Positions 1 through 12,238 of a stretch of 64,000 nucleotides of DNA are shown here, piece after piece (within the stretch, counting starts at the first letter, position 1; each line of letters opens with the position of its first letter). A program made the position numbers and the translations under genes. Source of the stretch: Liolophura sinensis (Eukaryota > Mollusca > Polyplacophora > Chitonida > Chitonidae); assembly GCF_032854445.1 (NCBI RefSeq), contig NC_088298.1, positions 20,547,295-20,611,294 of the forward strand, written 5' to 3'. Below the pieces are notes generated by a model, which was not told the DNA's origin, searched no databases, and saw only the letters and a list, made by a program, of their open reading frames with translations.

Positions 1-1660
1 CACGTGCAATGTCAAAAAAACTTGGGCCAATTAAAACATGTAACTTAAAAACCCCTCCAAATCACTGGAACAAAAATATTACTTCAGACAGAATATCAGT
101 TATTTATATTTGGGGCTGTTGAGGTGGATGGTGGGGTGGAATAAAAATTAACAATCCGAATAGTACCAAATAAGTTACTTGAAATTCACCACGATACACA
201 GAGGAAAAATGTTTCCAGTTTTGTTAACATTAAAGTTAAGAAACAGAATCCTTTATCAATCCTTCATCCATTTAATCAGCATTCATGACAACAGTATACA
301 ACATTCCACATGTGAACAGCATGCAGGGCTAATCTATATGCCACAGCTGTACGAAACCTGGAGCGCTCTGTCGGCAACAAAATTTCTTCCATTGTCCGCA
401 CAACAATGGCCTAATACTGCTCCTTGATACCGCTGCTATTCAGCCCTCTCTGAGGCTGTTGGTGAAGCATATAATGACCCAAAATGGCCATGGTGACCCT
501 GTTCTATATGGATGCTGACAAATGAATTAACATGCCAGATACTGACATGAAATTATGGCCATGTCTTCAAAGTGTAACTACTTACACAGGGAATTTTGAT
601 CACACAATTGTTAGACAATGTTAAAGACATCCGAACTGCCAGCTTATGCACAGAAATAAAAATGGATATTTTCATCTTTTTTCCAGATATGTTAGATAAT
701 GGATATTTCTTCACATTTCACAAAGGAAAAGGGCAAAGTAAATCCTGAAATTTTACAATGGGTTCAAACACAGTCAAAGGATGTGCAACAGATATATATG
801 CTGGCAGAAAAACTTAGGAACCCTATTTATCATTACAGTTTAAGAACACAATGAGGGAATAACAACATTTCCAGGAAAACCTTAACGAAGTACAGTCCAT
901 TAGGATGAGATAACATGATCAATTTACAGGAAGCATTTGCTGATTCATGATCACATTTAAACCCACTCATTTGTTATTAAATGACCTGGTAAAACACATG
1001 ACTACCGTTTGAAAACAAAAGAAATACTATCAATGTAAACAAGAACAGCCCATTGTTCCAGTACCTTTCATAGTTCTCATCATGTTGATTTTGATTTTTC
1101 AACAGTGGCAGACAATTGTGATGGAAAGTAGTCCAGTGCTCAAGCGTAATCTTCCCTTAGATGGGTTAATTATCAATAAAAGTTTGGGCCACAATTCAAG
1201 ACCATGAAAGGTACTGTAAATCTTCAACCTTTCCAACCACTACAAGACTTTTTTTTTCAGTGGAATTTATGCATCCAATTACTATGAAAATGATGCTACA
1301 AATCATTGGCTGTGTCATGAAAGATGCACGCTTCATGAAACTGTGCAAATTATTTTTCTACACCTCATAGTTCTCTCAGAATGTTTTAAAATGTTGCTTG
1401 CAGAGGCGGTTGAAAAGGTCGACGAATTAGGGTATCTCATTTTGTTTTGTTAAATCACAGAAATCGTCAAATTGTGGGATGACTTTATCTACAATACATC
1501 AACATCAGACAGACAAGACTAATTTCCCATCACAGTGCATGAACATTTCAGGAAATTAAAAGATTGTCATGGCTGACAAGAGGACTTTGAGCAATGAACA
1601 GGGACAATCACCTGGAAAATGTGTTGAAAAAGAAATAAAAAAAAAAAAAATTGTACTTAC
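1..1660 (-). other. NCKAP5 intron after exon 2 (runs off the left edge)
   Basis: No exon, RNA gene or recognisable repeat is seen here apart from short A/T runs (an A run at 1638-1650 lies just beside the donor at 1660). Confidence 0.5.
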
Positions 1661-1792
1661 CAAGGGGAGCTCACTCTTCTGGCGAGCCATCTCTCGCTGG
1701 AGACGAGCTAACGAAAGTTTCTCGCGCCTGGATGCCTGTTTCTCCTCATCCAGACGATGCTGAAGCTCGCGGACTTTACGCTCCAACGAATC
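1661..1792 (-). CDS. NCKAP5: NCKAP5-like coding exon 2 (internal, 44 codons)
   Basis: Seen: on the minus strand a polypyrimidine tract ending TTTTCAG precedes the exon and GTAAGTAC follows it; both splice sites are strong and both exon ends are phase 0. The 44 residues are highly charged and predicted coiled coil, running from DSLERKVREL through REKLSLARLQREMARQKSE to LPL. Known: vertebrate NCKAP5 carries near its N-terminus a matching coiled-coil stretch with REKL, then ARLQRE, then SE at the same spacing. NCKAP5 was found as an Nck SH3-binding protein; its paralogue NCKAP5L (Cep169) is a centrosome and microtubule plus-end protein, so a cytoskeletal role is likely. Inference: the gene continues off the left edge, where the SH3-binding proline-rich body should lie. 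The neighbouring MGAT5 supports the call. Alternative: another coiled-coil protein, since only 44 residues are visible. Confidence 0.78.
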
Positions 1793-2867
1793 CTGAAAAT
1801 ATCAACATTCAATGACTGATAGATTGCGAGTGACTAAAATTACAGTTCCTGTTTATCAGGTACTAGTTAACTGTCACGCCCAATGCTCAATAAAGGAGAA
1901 ATTGATTATAGATTGATAAACTAGTGTTTTAATTCCCATAAATCAACTATGGTGAACTGGTCTTGATTGGATAATCTAACAACAACTGATTGGTGGGTTG
2001 TTTTTTGCTCTGTCGAATGAAAGCCAATCAGCCTCAACCTTGACTGTTTGGCAAAGGCTGCAGACTATCGCCGGTTAGAGAGCTTTAATTTGCTTTCGTC
2101 ATAGTCAGACAAATAAGGGACTTTCTGTTTTTACCTACAGTATCGGTCTCTGTTCTTATACTACTTCGTTATAGTCAAACGATGATTTACGGTTAAGACG
2201 CATGACATTGATACAAGCAAATTGGCCAGCTTAGACATAAATTTCCACCGTCTGGAGAACAGAGCCAACAGTACAGCTACATTTAGTTAGACTAAAGAGG
2301 ACAAGAATTTACAATCAACGTCGCAGTGACTTATAGTGTATTGGCTAACTGTTTAAATGCATGTTTATTTTGGTTGTCCAAGGCTAACGACTCGACCAGA
2401 CTTAACTTACGTGTTAGAGTTCACAAATATAAGCCTCATGTACGACATTCGTATACCATGCGTAGTCTGTAAAGGCCATTCCAAGTCAATAATAGCAAGA
2501 TCCATTTAAAAAAAAAAAAGCTTAACAATAGCTCCCAAAGACAAAGGCATGTAAGAGATTATACAAATAGGAAATAAAGCCGGTAATACATAAGAGAGAA
2601 GCGGTCAGCAGTTTTCAATGATGCCTGGCAGACAGTTGATATTCCAAGCATGAATTCCATATCAAAGTTCAAATTTGTAGTCCATGAATGAGTTCAAGGT
2701 CAAATAACAATTAAACAAGGAATCTCAGTCATGCTTTGATTGCATCAAGTCTTTCAATGAGGTCTTATGAACATATGACCTCATTTGACATCTAATTGTG
2801 ATGGATAGCTAAACTGTAATAATTTGTGCAATTTCAAAGGGTCAAAGTCTTAGTACTTGTTGCTGCC

Positions 2868-2935
2868 TCACTTAGGGTGCCATATCTGGTGTCTGCGGCA
2901 TCATACCTCAGTCGAAGCAGCACTAGGGGAGCAAT
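2868..2935 (+). mobile_element. Fragment of the SINE-B-like variant
   Basis: Matches the centre of 61640-61922 (ATCTGGTGTCTGCGGCATCA and GAAGCAGCACTA). Confidence 0.5.
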
Positions 2936-2989
2936 GGACTCAAGAAAACAAAGTATTCAATAGACACACAAGTAATCGAGTCATTACAG

Positions 2990-3495
2990 GACTGAACAAG
3001 GTATTCATAATGAATACCAGAATACCCATAACTTGCCTGATTGAGCAGTTTGCAAAACTGCATTATGTTCTAGTCAGGTGATACATTCAAATACTACCCT
3101 TTAAACCCTAAAAAGTAGAATGATTGACACTGCCATACACAGATATTATCCTCTAATTTTACAGTGCTAAGATCTTGTCATTAAATCAACAAGAAAGGCC
3201 AAAATTATTATGCTATCACAAATATAACTGTTTTATCATATGCATAAAGATTGCAGCATTATGGTGGGAGGAAACCGGGCAGAGCCCGGGGGAAACCCAC
3301 GACCATCTGCAGGTTGCTAGTAGACCTTCCCACTTACGGCCGGAGAGGAAGCCAGCATGAGCTGGCCTTGAACTCACAGTGACCGCATTGGTGAGAGACT
3401 CTTGGGTCATTACGCTGCGCTAGCGCCCTAACCGACTGAGCCACGGAGGTCCCAAGTTGTAAATCATTGTGGTGGTAAAAGACACTGTGGGGAAT
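2990..3495 (+). repeat. Dispersed repeat R1, copy 1 (interrupted by SINE-A)
   Basis: Shares long blocks with 23310-23560 and 24140-24735, for example GTGCTAAGATCTTG then CAACAAGAAAGGCCAAAATT; it resumes after the SINE with TTGTAAATCATTGTGGTGG. Confidence 0.75.
3256..3453 (-). mobile_element. SINE-A copy, 3' truncated
   Basis: tRNA-derived SINE read on the minus strand, with a head carrying a TGGCTCAGTCGG box A and a GAGTTCAAG box B, then the conserved body. It is inserted in the dispersed repeat 2990-3495, whose sequence resumes on both sides. Confidence 0.85.
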
Positions 3496-3580
3496 GGTAA
3501 AAAAATAACTAAAAATGTCATGAGGGAAACACAAAAGTGAGACTGGGAAAATGGGAGGAAATAGGGAAAACAGAGAGGAG
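3490..3580 (+). repeat. Polypurine repeat, part left of SINE-B
   Basis: AAAAATGTCATGAGGGAAAC and GGGAGGAAATAGGGAAAAC units, also found at 3931-4060 and 6374-6760. Confidence 0.7.
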
Positions 3581-3930
3581 TGAGTGAGTGAGTGAGTGCT
3601 TGGGGATAATGTAGTACTTAGTTTTTCAGTCAGATGACAACAAAGGAATCCTTAGAGTGCATGTAATATGCCTCCTTGTTGCAGGACGGATTTCCTCTGC
3701 TCTTTTATCTAGTGCTGCTTCACTGAGACGACCTACTGAAGGCAAGTAAGCCGCACTGCCCGATCCATTATACTGACACGGGTCAACCAGTCACTGCACT
3801 ATCCCCTTAATGCTGAACAACAAGTGAGGAAGTTACAACTTAAAGTCCAAGGTGTGACTCAAACCAGGATTGACCCTGGAACTACTGCTCTCAAAGTGGA
3901 CGCTCTACCAACTGTGCTATCGGGGCTGGT
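3581..3930 (-). mobile_element. SINE-B copy
   Basis: Second tRNA-derived SINE family read on the minus strand: head with ATAGCACAGTTGGTAGAG (box A) and GGGTCAATCC (box B), a ~250-bp body, then a tail ending in CACTCACTCA. It is inserted in the polypurine array that continues on both sides. Confidence 0.85.
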
Positions 3931-4060
3931 AAAAAACAGGGAGGAAGTAGGGAAAAGAGGGAGAGAAACACAGAGGAAAGAGGGGAAACAGGGAAGACAG
4001 AATGGTATAAATATAACAAAAAATGTCATGAGGAAAATACAACATACAAAGAAAAATGAA
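3931..4060 (+). repeat. Polypurine repeat, part right of SINE-B
   Basis: GGGAGGAAGTAGGGAAAAGA units and an AAAAAATGTCATGAGG block; continuous with 3490-3580 once the SINE is removed. Confidence 0.7.
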
Positions 4061-4575
4061 ACGGTGGTGTTTCATTTATAGTATACAACAACATATTTCA
4101 CCTGACAGATAACCATCAGCTGGGAACCACCGTGCTTTGAAAGGCATGTGTATATCATGCTGATCAACAATTAAGGTGCATGGAAAAGTACATTGTCATA
4201 GGTGGGGGAAAACGCCACCCTTTGATAGGCACCACATGTACCCGTGAGATTTGAGAGACAATTTTGAGCACATCAAAAAATATCAAATATTCATATAAAG
4301 TGAAATAATAAATGAATTCAGTTTTAATTTTCTGAGTTGATTTATTATACTGCTGTATCACCAGTATTATAAACTTGTCTCCCTTGGCAATGTTTACCTG
4401 CCTAGCTTATAGATGTATGAATAAATCATCACCTCAGTTCTCTCCCTTGTGGGTTTATCATGGCATGATTATCCGCAATATACAGGTTTGAGCTACAGCT
4501 TTTGGTGAATGTTTATGATAGCGCATGTTTAATCATTTGTAGACAGGTCATTTGTAGTTACCATTTTTATCATTT

Positions 4576-4727
4576 ACCCTAATTCCTCAACCTTTTTGCA
4601 TGTAAAAAGAGCAATTTTTAGTGAATTTATGCATGTGTTTACTTTGATTTTGGATACCAAAGTACCACAACATTGGTTGGATTGGCCAATTTCAGGGCTT
4701 CACAAACAGTACAATTTTATCAGTCTA
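4576..4727 (+). mobile_element. MITE-A, left part, running into a 26-bp array
   Basis: Starts with the terminal motif TAATTCCTCAACCTTTTTGC and follows the family consensus to CAGTCT, where the 26-bp minisatellite begins. Confidence 0.7.
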
Positions 4728-4729
4728 CG

Positions 4730-5270
4730 TTAAGCAGTATTCGCACTTCTGCAGAGTAAGCAGTATTGGCACTTCTGTAGAGTAAGCAGTATTGAGGCTT
4801 CTGCAGAGTAAGCAGTATGGGCATTTCTACAGAGTAAGCAGTATTGAGGCTTCTGGAGAGTAAGCAGTATTCGCACTTCTGCAGAGTAAGTAGTATTGAG
4901 GCTTCTGGAGAGTAAGCAGTATTGCAACTTCTGTAGAATAAGCAGTATTGAGGTTTCTGAAGAGTAAGCAATATTGAGTCCTCTGCAGACTAAGCAATAC
5001 TGGAGCTTCTGGAGAGTAAGCAGTATTGACACTTCTACAGAGTAAACAGTATTGGCACTTCTACAGAGTAAGCAGTATTGAGGCTTCTGCAGAGTAAGCA
5101 GAATTAAAACTTCTGAACAGTAAGCAGTATTGGAACTTCTGGAGAGTTACTGTACTTAAGCTTCTGCAGAGTAAGCATTATTGGGATTTCTGCAGAGTAA
5201 GCATTATTGGGATTTCTGCAGAGTAAGCATTACTGGGATTTCTGCAGAGTAAGCATTATTGGAACATCTT
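4730..5270. repeat. 26-bp minisatellite, about 21 units
   Basis: Unit AGTAAGCAGTATTGAGGCTT plus CTGCAG, with substitutions between units. The first unit joins the interior of MITE-A directly. Confidence 0.92.
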
Positions 5271-5374
5271 CAGGAATCTCACAACAGTCAGATGATTTTA
5301 AAAGTCAAGCTAATAATTCTTCTATTTTTTGGGACACGTCTGCTGTTTTTAGCCATTATAATGTAACTGTAGAA

Positions 5375-5470
5375 GGAATATTAAGTTTCTTTTTTTGTTC
5401 ACATGGTTAGTCCATCTAATGAACAACATATTCCTATCTTTAAATTTCCAAAAACTGGAAAGGTTTTAAA
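5375..5470 (+). repeat. Dispersed repeat R4, copy 1
   Basis: Shares CACATGGTTAG then CCATCTAATGAACA with 38352-38440. Confidence 0.55.
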
Positions 5471-5841
5471 ACAGCACACTTTTTCTCAGTTCAACTTGAA
5501 CACAGGTGACTTGGAGTTAGTGGTACTACCAAATGGCAGCACATAATAACGAAGAGTCTGAGCAGGTGAATTAAGTTAGAAGATGATCGGTAACCAGACT
5601 GTAACAAAATGAAAACTAGTACAACACACAGTATGCAACTTTTGCAGGAATCTTGCAAACCACAAGATTTTGCCAGTAGGGGTAATAGATTGCAGAGAGA
5701 CTGACGGACACAACTACCCTTAGACATACATGTGGGATTCTCTTCAAGAGATATACTTTTGTGAGAGGAGAAACAATATCATAATGAATAAAAAAAATCT
5801 GAAACATTTTAAATGTAAAGGCTTTGTACTCAATTTATGTA

Positions 5842-6112
5842 GGGGCCTCCGTGGCTCAGTCGGTTAGCGCGCTAGTGTAGCATAGTGACCCAGAAGCCTC
5901 TCACCAATGCGGTCGCTGTGAGTTCAAGACCAGCTCATGCTGGCTTCCTCTCCGGCCATACGTGGGAAGGTCTGCCAGCAACCTGTGGATGGTTGTGGGT
6001 TTCCCCCCGGGCCCGTGCCCGGTTTCCACCCACCATAATGCTGGCCGCCGTCATATAAGTGAAATATTCTTGAGTACGGCGTAAAACACCAATCAAAAAA
6101 GAAAAAAAAAAA
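5842..6112 (+). mobile_element. SINE-A, full length with target-site duplication
   Basis: Head GGGGCCTCCGTGGCTCAG, Pol III boxes A and B, body, shared 3' tail and terminal A-rich tract. Flanked by a perfect 12-bp direct repeat TCAATTTATGTA at 5830-5841 and 6113-6124, direct evidence for LINE-type retrotransposition. Confidence 0.95.
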
Positions 6113-6373
6113 TCAATTTATGTATATGATTCAGAGCAAAGATTTCTTGTTAATGCAGGGCATTTGACCAGAGCATGGTAAACAAGCGACAAAAACTTCA
6201 AACCATACCATACAGGTATGTACATGGAACGTACTCGATTAATGCATGTAAGTGATTCTGTACAGAGATTTACTGCTAATAATGGAGTGTTCATGTGACA
6301 ACAGCAAAGCTAATCAACTAAAAATTCATATCGTACTTGTATGCAAACGTATATGTATGTATATATATATATG

Positions 6374-6760
6374 GGAGGAAAGAATGGTATTAATATAACT
6401 GGGAGGAAAGAAGGGAAACAAGAAGGAAAGAGGGAAAACAGCGACGAAAAAATAGTACAAATATAACTAAAAATGTCGTGAGGGAACCACAAAAGTAAGA
6501 CTGGGAAAACAGGGAGGAAATAGGGAAAATAGGGAGGAAATAGGGAAAACCAGGAGGGGGGAGCAGGGAAGAAAGAGGGAAAACAGGAAGGAAAGAATGG
6601 TACATATATAACTAAAAATGTCATGAGGGAAACACAAAAGTACGACTGGGAGGAAATAGGGAAAACAGGGAGGAAAGAGGAGAAGCAGAAAGAAAGAGGG
6701 AAAACATGGAGGAAAGAGGGAAAAGAGAGTGGAAAGAGATGAAATGAGGAAACTTCAGAG
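6374..6760 (+). repeat. Polypurine array (GGGAGGAAA/AGGGAAAAC)
   Basis: Almost all-purine plus strand with interspersed ATATAACTAAAAATGTCATG spacers. The open minus-strand frame here is a by-product of composition. Confidence 0.85.
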
Positions 6761-7330
6761 GAAGACGACAAAGAAAATTAATGCAATTACGTGTATCAGC
6801 ATGCTATAGAAGGGAGAGCTAGCTAAACAATGCACATACCAACCATAAAACAATACATGTCATGTACCACCAAAAATCAAAACAGCCATGCCACAAATGC
6901 CAGTAATTGATGGCAACATTCCAAAACATAGCCAAAACTATGTCAGTTGCATGTCAATGTTTTCACTAGACTGCATCAATTAACTGATCCGGCACGCTAC
7001 AGAGAGTACCAGTTCTAAAGTTCTCCTCCTTGATTTCACTTCCCCATTCGACGCAGCCGCCACAAACATTCAAACCCTCGCTGCCCCTCTGACTCCCAGT
7101 AGCAATAAATCACGAAGATAACCATTAATCTGGTTAATGGTAAATTACACAAATGCATTGCAGAGGTCATTAACATGTGATAATGCGAGCATTCTCCACA
7201 CTGTGTGAAAGTGGTTATAGAAATATTCAACAGTGTGGTGAGCCTGATGCTTGTATCGTACACGAGTAAGCGAGTATAAATGTTTAAAGATGACCAATGG
7301 CGGTTAGATGGAATTACCCCTAAATGACCT

Positions 7331-7560
7331 AAAATTTCGCCCACAAAAGTACACTTTCAGAGGCAAATAAATATCACACAAAAAAATAATTTTTGGTGCT
7401 AAAAATTACTAATTTCCAGTAGAATATCATTCCATATGTTCCAAACTTCCAAGCAAACCTCAAAATAGCTTTCTAATAAACTCAATAGAACTCTCAGAAT
7501 CAGGAAAAAAGGGCAAATTAGTCTTGGACGAAATTTATAGTCATTTAGGTTACATTTTGA
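7331..7560 (+). repeat. Dispersed repeat R2, copy 1
   Basis: Contains CCCACAAAAGTACACTTTCA, TTTTTGGTGCT, TTCCAGTAGAATATCATTCC and CTCTCAGAATCAGG in the same order as the other copies. Confidence 0.65.
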
Positions 7561-7730
7561 CAGGAATAATTCGTTCATGTCAGTACCAGTGTTTATAACA
7601 GTCCCATGGCAATCAGAGTTAATGGATGTTCCTCCAGATGACATTCTACATTTCAACTTCTACTTTTGAATGCACTTGACTGCCTTGATATGGTTGAAAT
7701 ACAGCATTTGACTTAATTAATAATCTATTC

Positions 7731-7887
7731 GATTTATTTTATTTATTTGATTGGCATTTTTATGCCGCACTCAAGGAACTATTTCACTAATACTAACAGC
7801 CACCAGCATTATGGCGGCAGAAAACCGGGCAAAGCCCAGGGAAAAACCAACGACCATCCGCAGGTTGCTAACGGACCTACCCACACA
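7731..7887 (-). mobile_element. SINE-A fragment (3' half)
   Basis: Reverse-oriented AATAAATA tail, the TGCCG-ACTCAAG tail motif and the CATTATGGCGG body; the head is missing. Confidence 0.8.
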
Positions 7888-8503
7888 CTCATTTTGACTT
7901 GTTGCAGAGTTGTATTTGAGTGTTTTGAGGTTTGTTTCAAAGGAATGACATCCACTAGTAAAATGAACGTTACAGCTCAAAAAGGAATATTTTCTGAACT
8001 CTATTTTGCTCTAAAAATGAAAGTTTACATTTAGTTTCTTAGGCTAACTATGAAAAGCCATAATTAAACTACTGTATACCCATTCGCAGATCAACTTGTA
8101 GAAGGATTAACCACTTCAGCTACATCACCAGATAACTGAAGGGTCAAAGGGTTAACTGTTAAATTATCATATAACATAGGATTACGAACCTGATTAACTG
8201 CCAGTGGAATGATGGTATCAGTCCGAATAGGGATAGGCTGATCAGAAGAACGTACTACATGTATAGTAATGGAATAAATAATATTACAAGCAGAGTGACA
8301 AATGCAGAGAAATGATGTAAACACATCGTAAACACATTGTAAACACATCGTAAAACTCTGAATATAAGCTAAATCCTTATACACACACTGAGGCACTGAG
8401 TGCTGTGTTGCAATAAAATCCTCTTGGTTGTCACAGATTCCTACATTTTTACATTTTAAGATAAATGCATTCTCTCTGTGTTTGAACTATTCTTTTATAC
8501 TAA

Positions 8504-8648
8504 AAGGTCTGTCAGCAATCTGCGGATGGCCGTGGGCTTCCCCCAGGGGCTCTGCCTGGTTCCTCCCACCATAATGCTGGCCACCGTTGTACAAGTGAAA
8601 TACTCTTAAGTACGGCGTTAAACACCCATCAAGTAAATAAATAAATAT
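8504..8648 (+). mobile_element. SINE-A fragment (3' half)
   Basis: Body from GGTCTGTCAGCAATCTGCGG through the tail AGTACGGCGTTAAACACC and (AAAT)n; the head is missing. Confidence 0.85.
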
Positions 8649-9762
8649 ACTAAAACTTTTACATTTATGGCTACAAATAGGACAGAAATGTTGTTTGGTG
8701 TTGATAGTAATTCGCCCATGGTTGATGGTTTACTCCAAGATCTTCAAGTTACCTACATCCATAACAACTGGTAGCCTTGTCTGTAAAGTGAAGAGTTCAT
8801 TAACATTGTGCTGACAAACCACCAAATCAAATTATACACGAATCAAATGAAGACATGAGAATATGCTTTAAAGAAATACATACAGTTTGAAATTCCGCTT
8901 AAAGTGAAAGACAGTACCTGACTAATGTTTATGACCACTGAAAGACTACCATTCAAAGGGTCTTAAACAAGCATTAAATATTTTTTTAGATTTTTTGAAC
9001 TAGTTAAAGTGAAACTTCGTCTTGACACAGCTTCAGCGCGACCCTATTATCCAGAACAAGGTAATGTCACGTTTACTCCAGCTCTCTAAAGTCGAAGGTA
9101 GTTTCCGTAAAATAATTTAAGCTTTAGCCTATGATGTATAAAAGTTGTGGGCTTCCGCGATGAAGGCCCAAGTGATAAATATAATTTTCTCGGATATTTG
9201 ACATACTGGAAGAATATTTCTTCCACTGTTTGAACTGTTGATACAGTAACCCTACTATGTCATTTACAAGGAACTCCAGCGAACCTGTTTAAATAACCTA
9301 GCTGCAGAAGCACTGCCTGGTTCAGGTGACAGCCTCTAGGGGGAGTGTGCTGGGGATTTTTACATGATACATTAGGATTGTTGTACAACTAGATTCATGC
9401 TCAAATCTGAAACAAAGGGAAATAAATCTAAGCTTGAGCATCCTGCTATTGATTGAAATATGCTTCAGCCAGGTGCCGTCTTGTTCTTTAAAACTTCTGA
9501 AAAATTCCTAGCACAACATCAACTAATAAGCAGCTTTCACTTTCAAACAATTACTAAATGGTTTTCATTTCTTTATATTCTGAGAACAACATCTGCCAAT
9601 TAAACCAACTGTCAAAAAAACATTTACATACAACATACATGTATATGCCTGAGGATTTGAAAGAAATAACAGTTGTGATTATATATACATGTACAATAAA
9701 ACGAATGAAATATTCCTGTTTATCACAATTCATGTAGGCTGACTGATGTCTGCTGTGCAATT

Positions 9763-9802
9763 GGGGGTGGGGGCAATGGGGGTGGGGGCATGGGGGGTGG
9801 GG
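9763..9802 (+). other. G-quadruplex-type sequence
   Basis: Six runs of four to six G on the plus strand separated by T, CAAT or CAT within 40 bases. Short loops favour a stable four-layer quadruplex. Confidence 0.75.
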
Positions 9803-11099
9803 TTATTGGAACATGATGCACTCCAGATCTCCAGAATGGCACTGGGTTATTCTCTGTCATTAAGTACTTTCCACAAATTCATTAAACAACGATAAATTCC
9901 TTGGACAATCCCCACAGACAAGGAGAGTGCACCACAAAGCAGTCTTCCACATAGAGAGACGCAACTTCATGGCTAAGTACCGGAATATGAAAAGGAGCTT
10001 GCTTCAAATGCTGCCGGAACTGCAATCTTCGACTGTTGCTACAAATCTAACAAAAAAGGATAATGACAGTTGCACAGGTTCACACTAATAAAAGCTCAAA
10101 TGAAATGGCTTGCATGGATTTGCGGGCTGTAAGCTAAGACGCAATCTTCTTTTTTTTGTGCCTGCAATATCATTTTCTTCTGCTATAGTCTTTCATTTCT
10201 TTCTTTTTTTTCGTCTCTTCATTTCATCGTTTTCCCAGTTTAGATTTTTTCCTTCTAGGTATCGATCACAATGACTAAAATGAACAGACACACTGCAGGT
10301 AATGAGCATGACAAAAGATTGGTCAACCAAATTGGCACCCATTAACTTAAAAAGATGACACACAACAAGCATGGCTAGAGGACAGTCCAAAACCTCCAAT
10401 AATCACTGAACTTCCTGGAAAAATCATCTCCATCCCTCTTCTGGCCCAAAACCTCAATTCCAACATCAAATAAGACGTCAATTTTAATATCACTTCTCAT
10501 GCAACAACAGTTATTCACCAGTGTGGGACAATTATTTAGATTATATTGGAATTTGATATCTTCTTAACGGGTCTTTAACTTGGGTCAACTTATTTAACAG
10601 CTGACTGATTGGAATTCAGCAGCAAAAACATGCTGCCTCTATTAACACTGCTTTAGCCTTGCTGAACAGAAATTCCTATGGGAACACATTTACATGCGTA
10701 ACAGTCAGCTACCTAACAGGGGTCACAGGTCAATGTTCCTCCTCTTCACAAAATGTATATATAACCTACAGTCTACATATATTTGAATAGTAGTGTGTAC
10801 TTTTGCTTTATGACGAATTCCATAAGCAATTTCTAGCAAAAAATACATACTTATACCTTTAATACTTGGACTGAAGAGAGCAATAAAATATTCAACAGAT
10901 ATGTAGTGATTCATTGTTTCAAAGAGGGTACTTGAATGAAATACTTAGCACTTGGTATACTAGAGAAAACCATTATGGACTTTTGAGAGGGTTTTACACA
11001 ATTTTAACATAACGTTCCCTGTACTAAGATTTTAACACTATACATTAATGCCATGCTTTGCTTTTTTTTTCCCCGCTCTTTTGGTTGTGGTGCTGCTGC

Positions 11100-11425
11100 T
11101 GCTTATGACTGGAGGAAAATGGAGTGCCTGGCATAAACCATCAGCCTTTGGGAAGTTACTGATAAACTTTCCTAACGTGACAAACAGATATATTCATGCA
11201 CTCTGTACTGGTGGAAAACAAGTGGTCTTCAATAAACACAAGATGGCATCACAAGCATTGCCACCCAGACAGTTTGTCAATACTGTCACATATACATGTA
11301 GCGGCAGCAATGAGATCACGGGAATGTTCATCCTCAGTCCATGGCTGCTTTTGAACTCTCATGAGGTGTGTTTCAGGAACTGAAACGCAAATGCCTCAAA
11401 CCACTGGACCATGGCCAATGACTTA
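11100..11425 (-). mobile_element. SINE-C copy, old
   Basis: Third SINE family. The minus-strand head near 11425-11350 resembles a Leu/Ser-type tRNA (TGGTCCAGTGGTTTGAGG, GAGTTCAAAAG); the body is shared with 25290-25500 and 30572-30897. Confidence 0.5.
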
Positions 11426-12220
11426 TTTTAAACTTGCTCTTTTCACCGGTTTCTGGGGAGTGCTAGCTACTGACGTTTTAACAGACAGGTGTTTTGGTTT
11501 TTGTTTGGAAGGAAGCTCAGGTGATATCCTACTGCAAAATAAGCTTCAGCGCCAAAGTTATATATTTTATGCAATTTTATTTGCTTTTAAAAAAGCTTTG
11601 GTGAAATTTTGAGCGATTTAGCATATGTTTATACAGTACGTAACAGTTAAGAAAACAACCTAAGAACAGCGCCTCGGAAGCTTCCCCAAAACATGCGTGA
11701 TCATTCAGCATGACTAATGTCACAGCTGTAGCTCGACCATGCTTCGTAAAGCAGTGCGGACAAGTGTATGGCATGCACACAGCGATTAGTGCAAAGTACC
11801 AAACAGGCAGTAGCAGAAGAAAAAGTCCCATTTTTTAGTGGATTAAATGGACCATAGTTTTCTTCACACTGATTGGTGGATTTAAAAAAAAACAACAACC
11901 TGCCAATACCATAACAAGTGCTTGTTCAATTTACCAGCCCCAATAACTGAAATGGAACCGCTTGGCACTTCTGCTGCACCCCGAAGTGGACCAAACAGCA
12001 GCCCGTTAACAAAGGTTTGTAAAAAGGTTCTCTAGACTCTAGTTCAGCCTAATGGATGAGGTCAAGTGTATTGTTTTCAGACAATTTTTTTTATTACCTT
12101 AATCAGAATTTTACGAATTAGTTTTGATGGGTGATGAGTGCTGGATGTGACTCAAAATAGGCAATAATCCCACCCCACCTCTACTCCTCCCCCCAGACAA
12201 AAAAACACAACAAAAAAAAA

Positions 12221-12238
12221 ACACACACACACACACAC
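12221..12238. repeat. (AC)n microsatellite
   Basis: Short CA tract after an A run. Confidence 0.9.

Noticed and set aside
1569-1763. Plus-strand ORF overlapping the NCKAP5 exon
   Set aside because: Antisense shadow of a well-spliced minus-strand exon.
4720-5032. Minus-strand ORFs reading ILLTLQKPQYCL-type repeats
   Set aside because: 26-bp array read in several frames; frame changes with each unit.
6310-6771. 153-codon minus-strand Phe/Pro/Ser-rich ORF
   Set aside because: Polypurine plus strand reads as TTC/CCT codons on the minus strand; low-complexity artefact.
7036-7344. 102-codon minus-strand ORF
   Set aside because: No recognisable motif; overlaps the start of a dispersed repeat; chance length.
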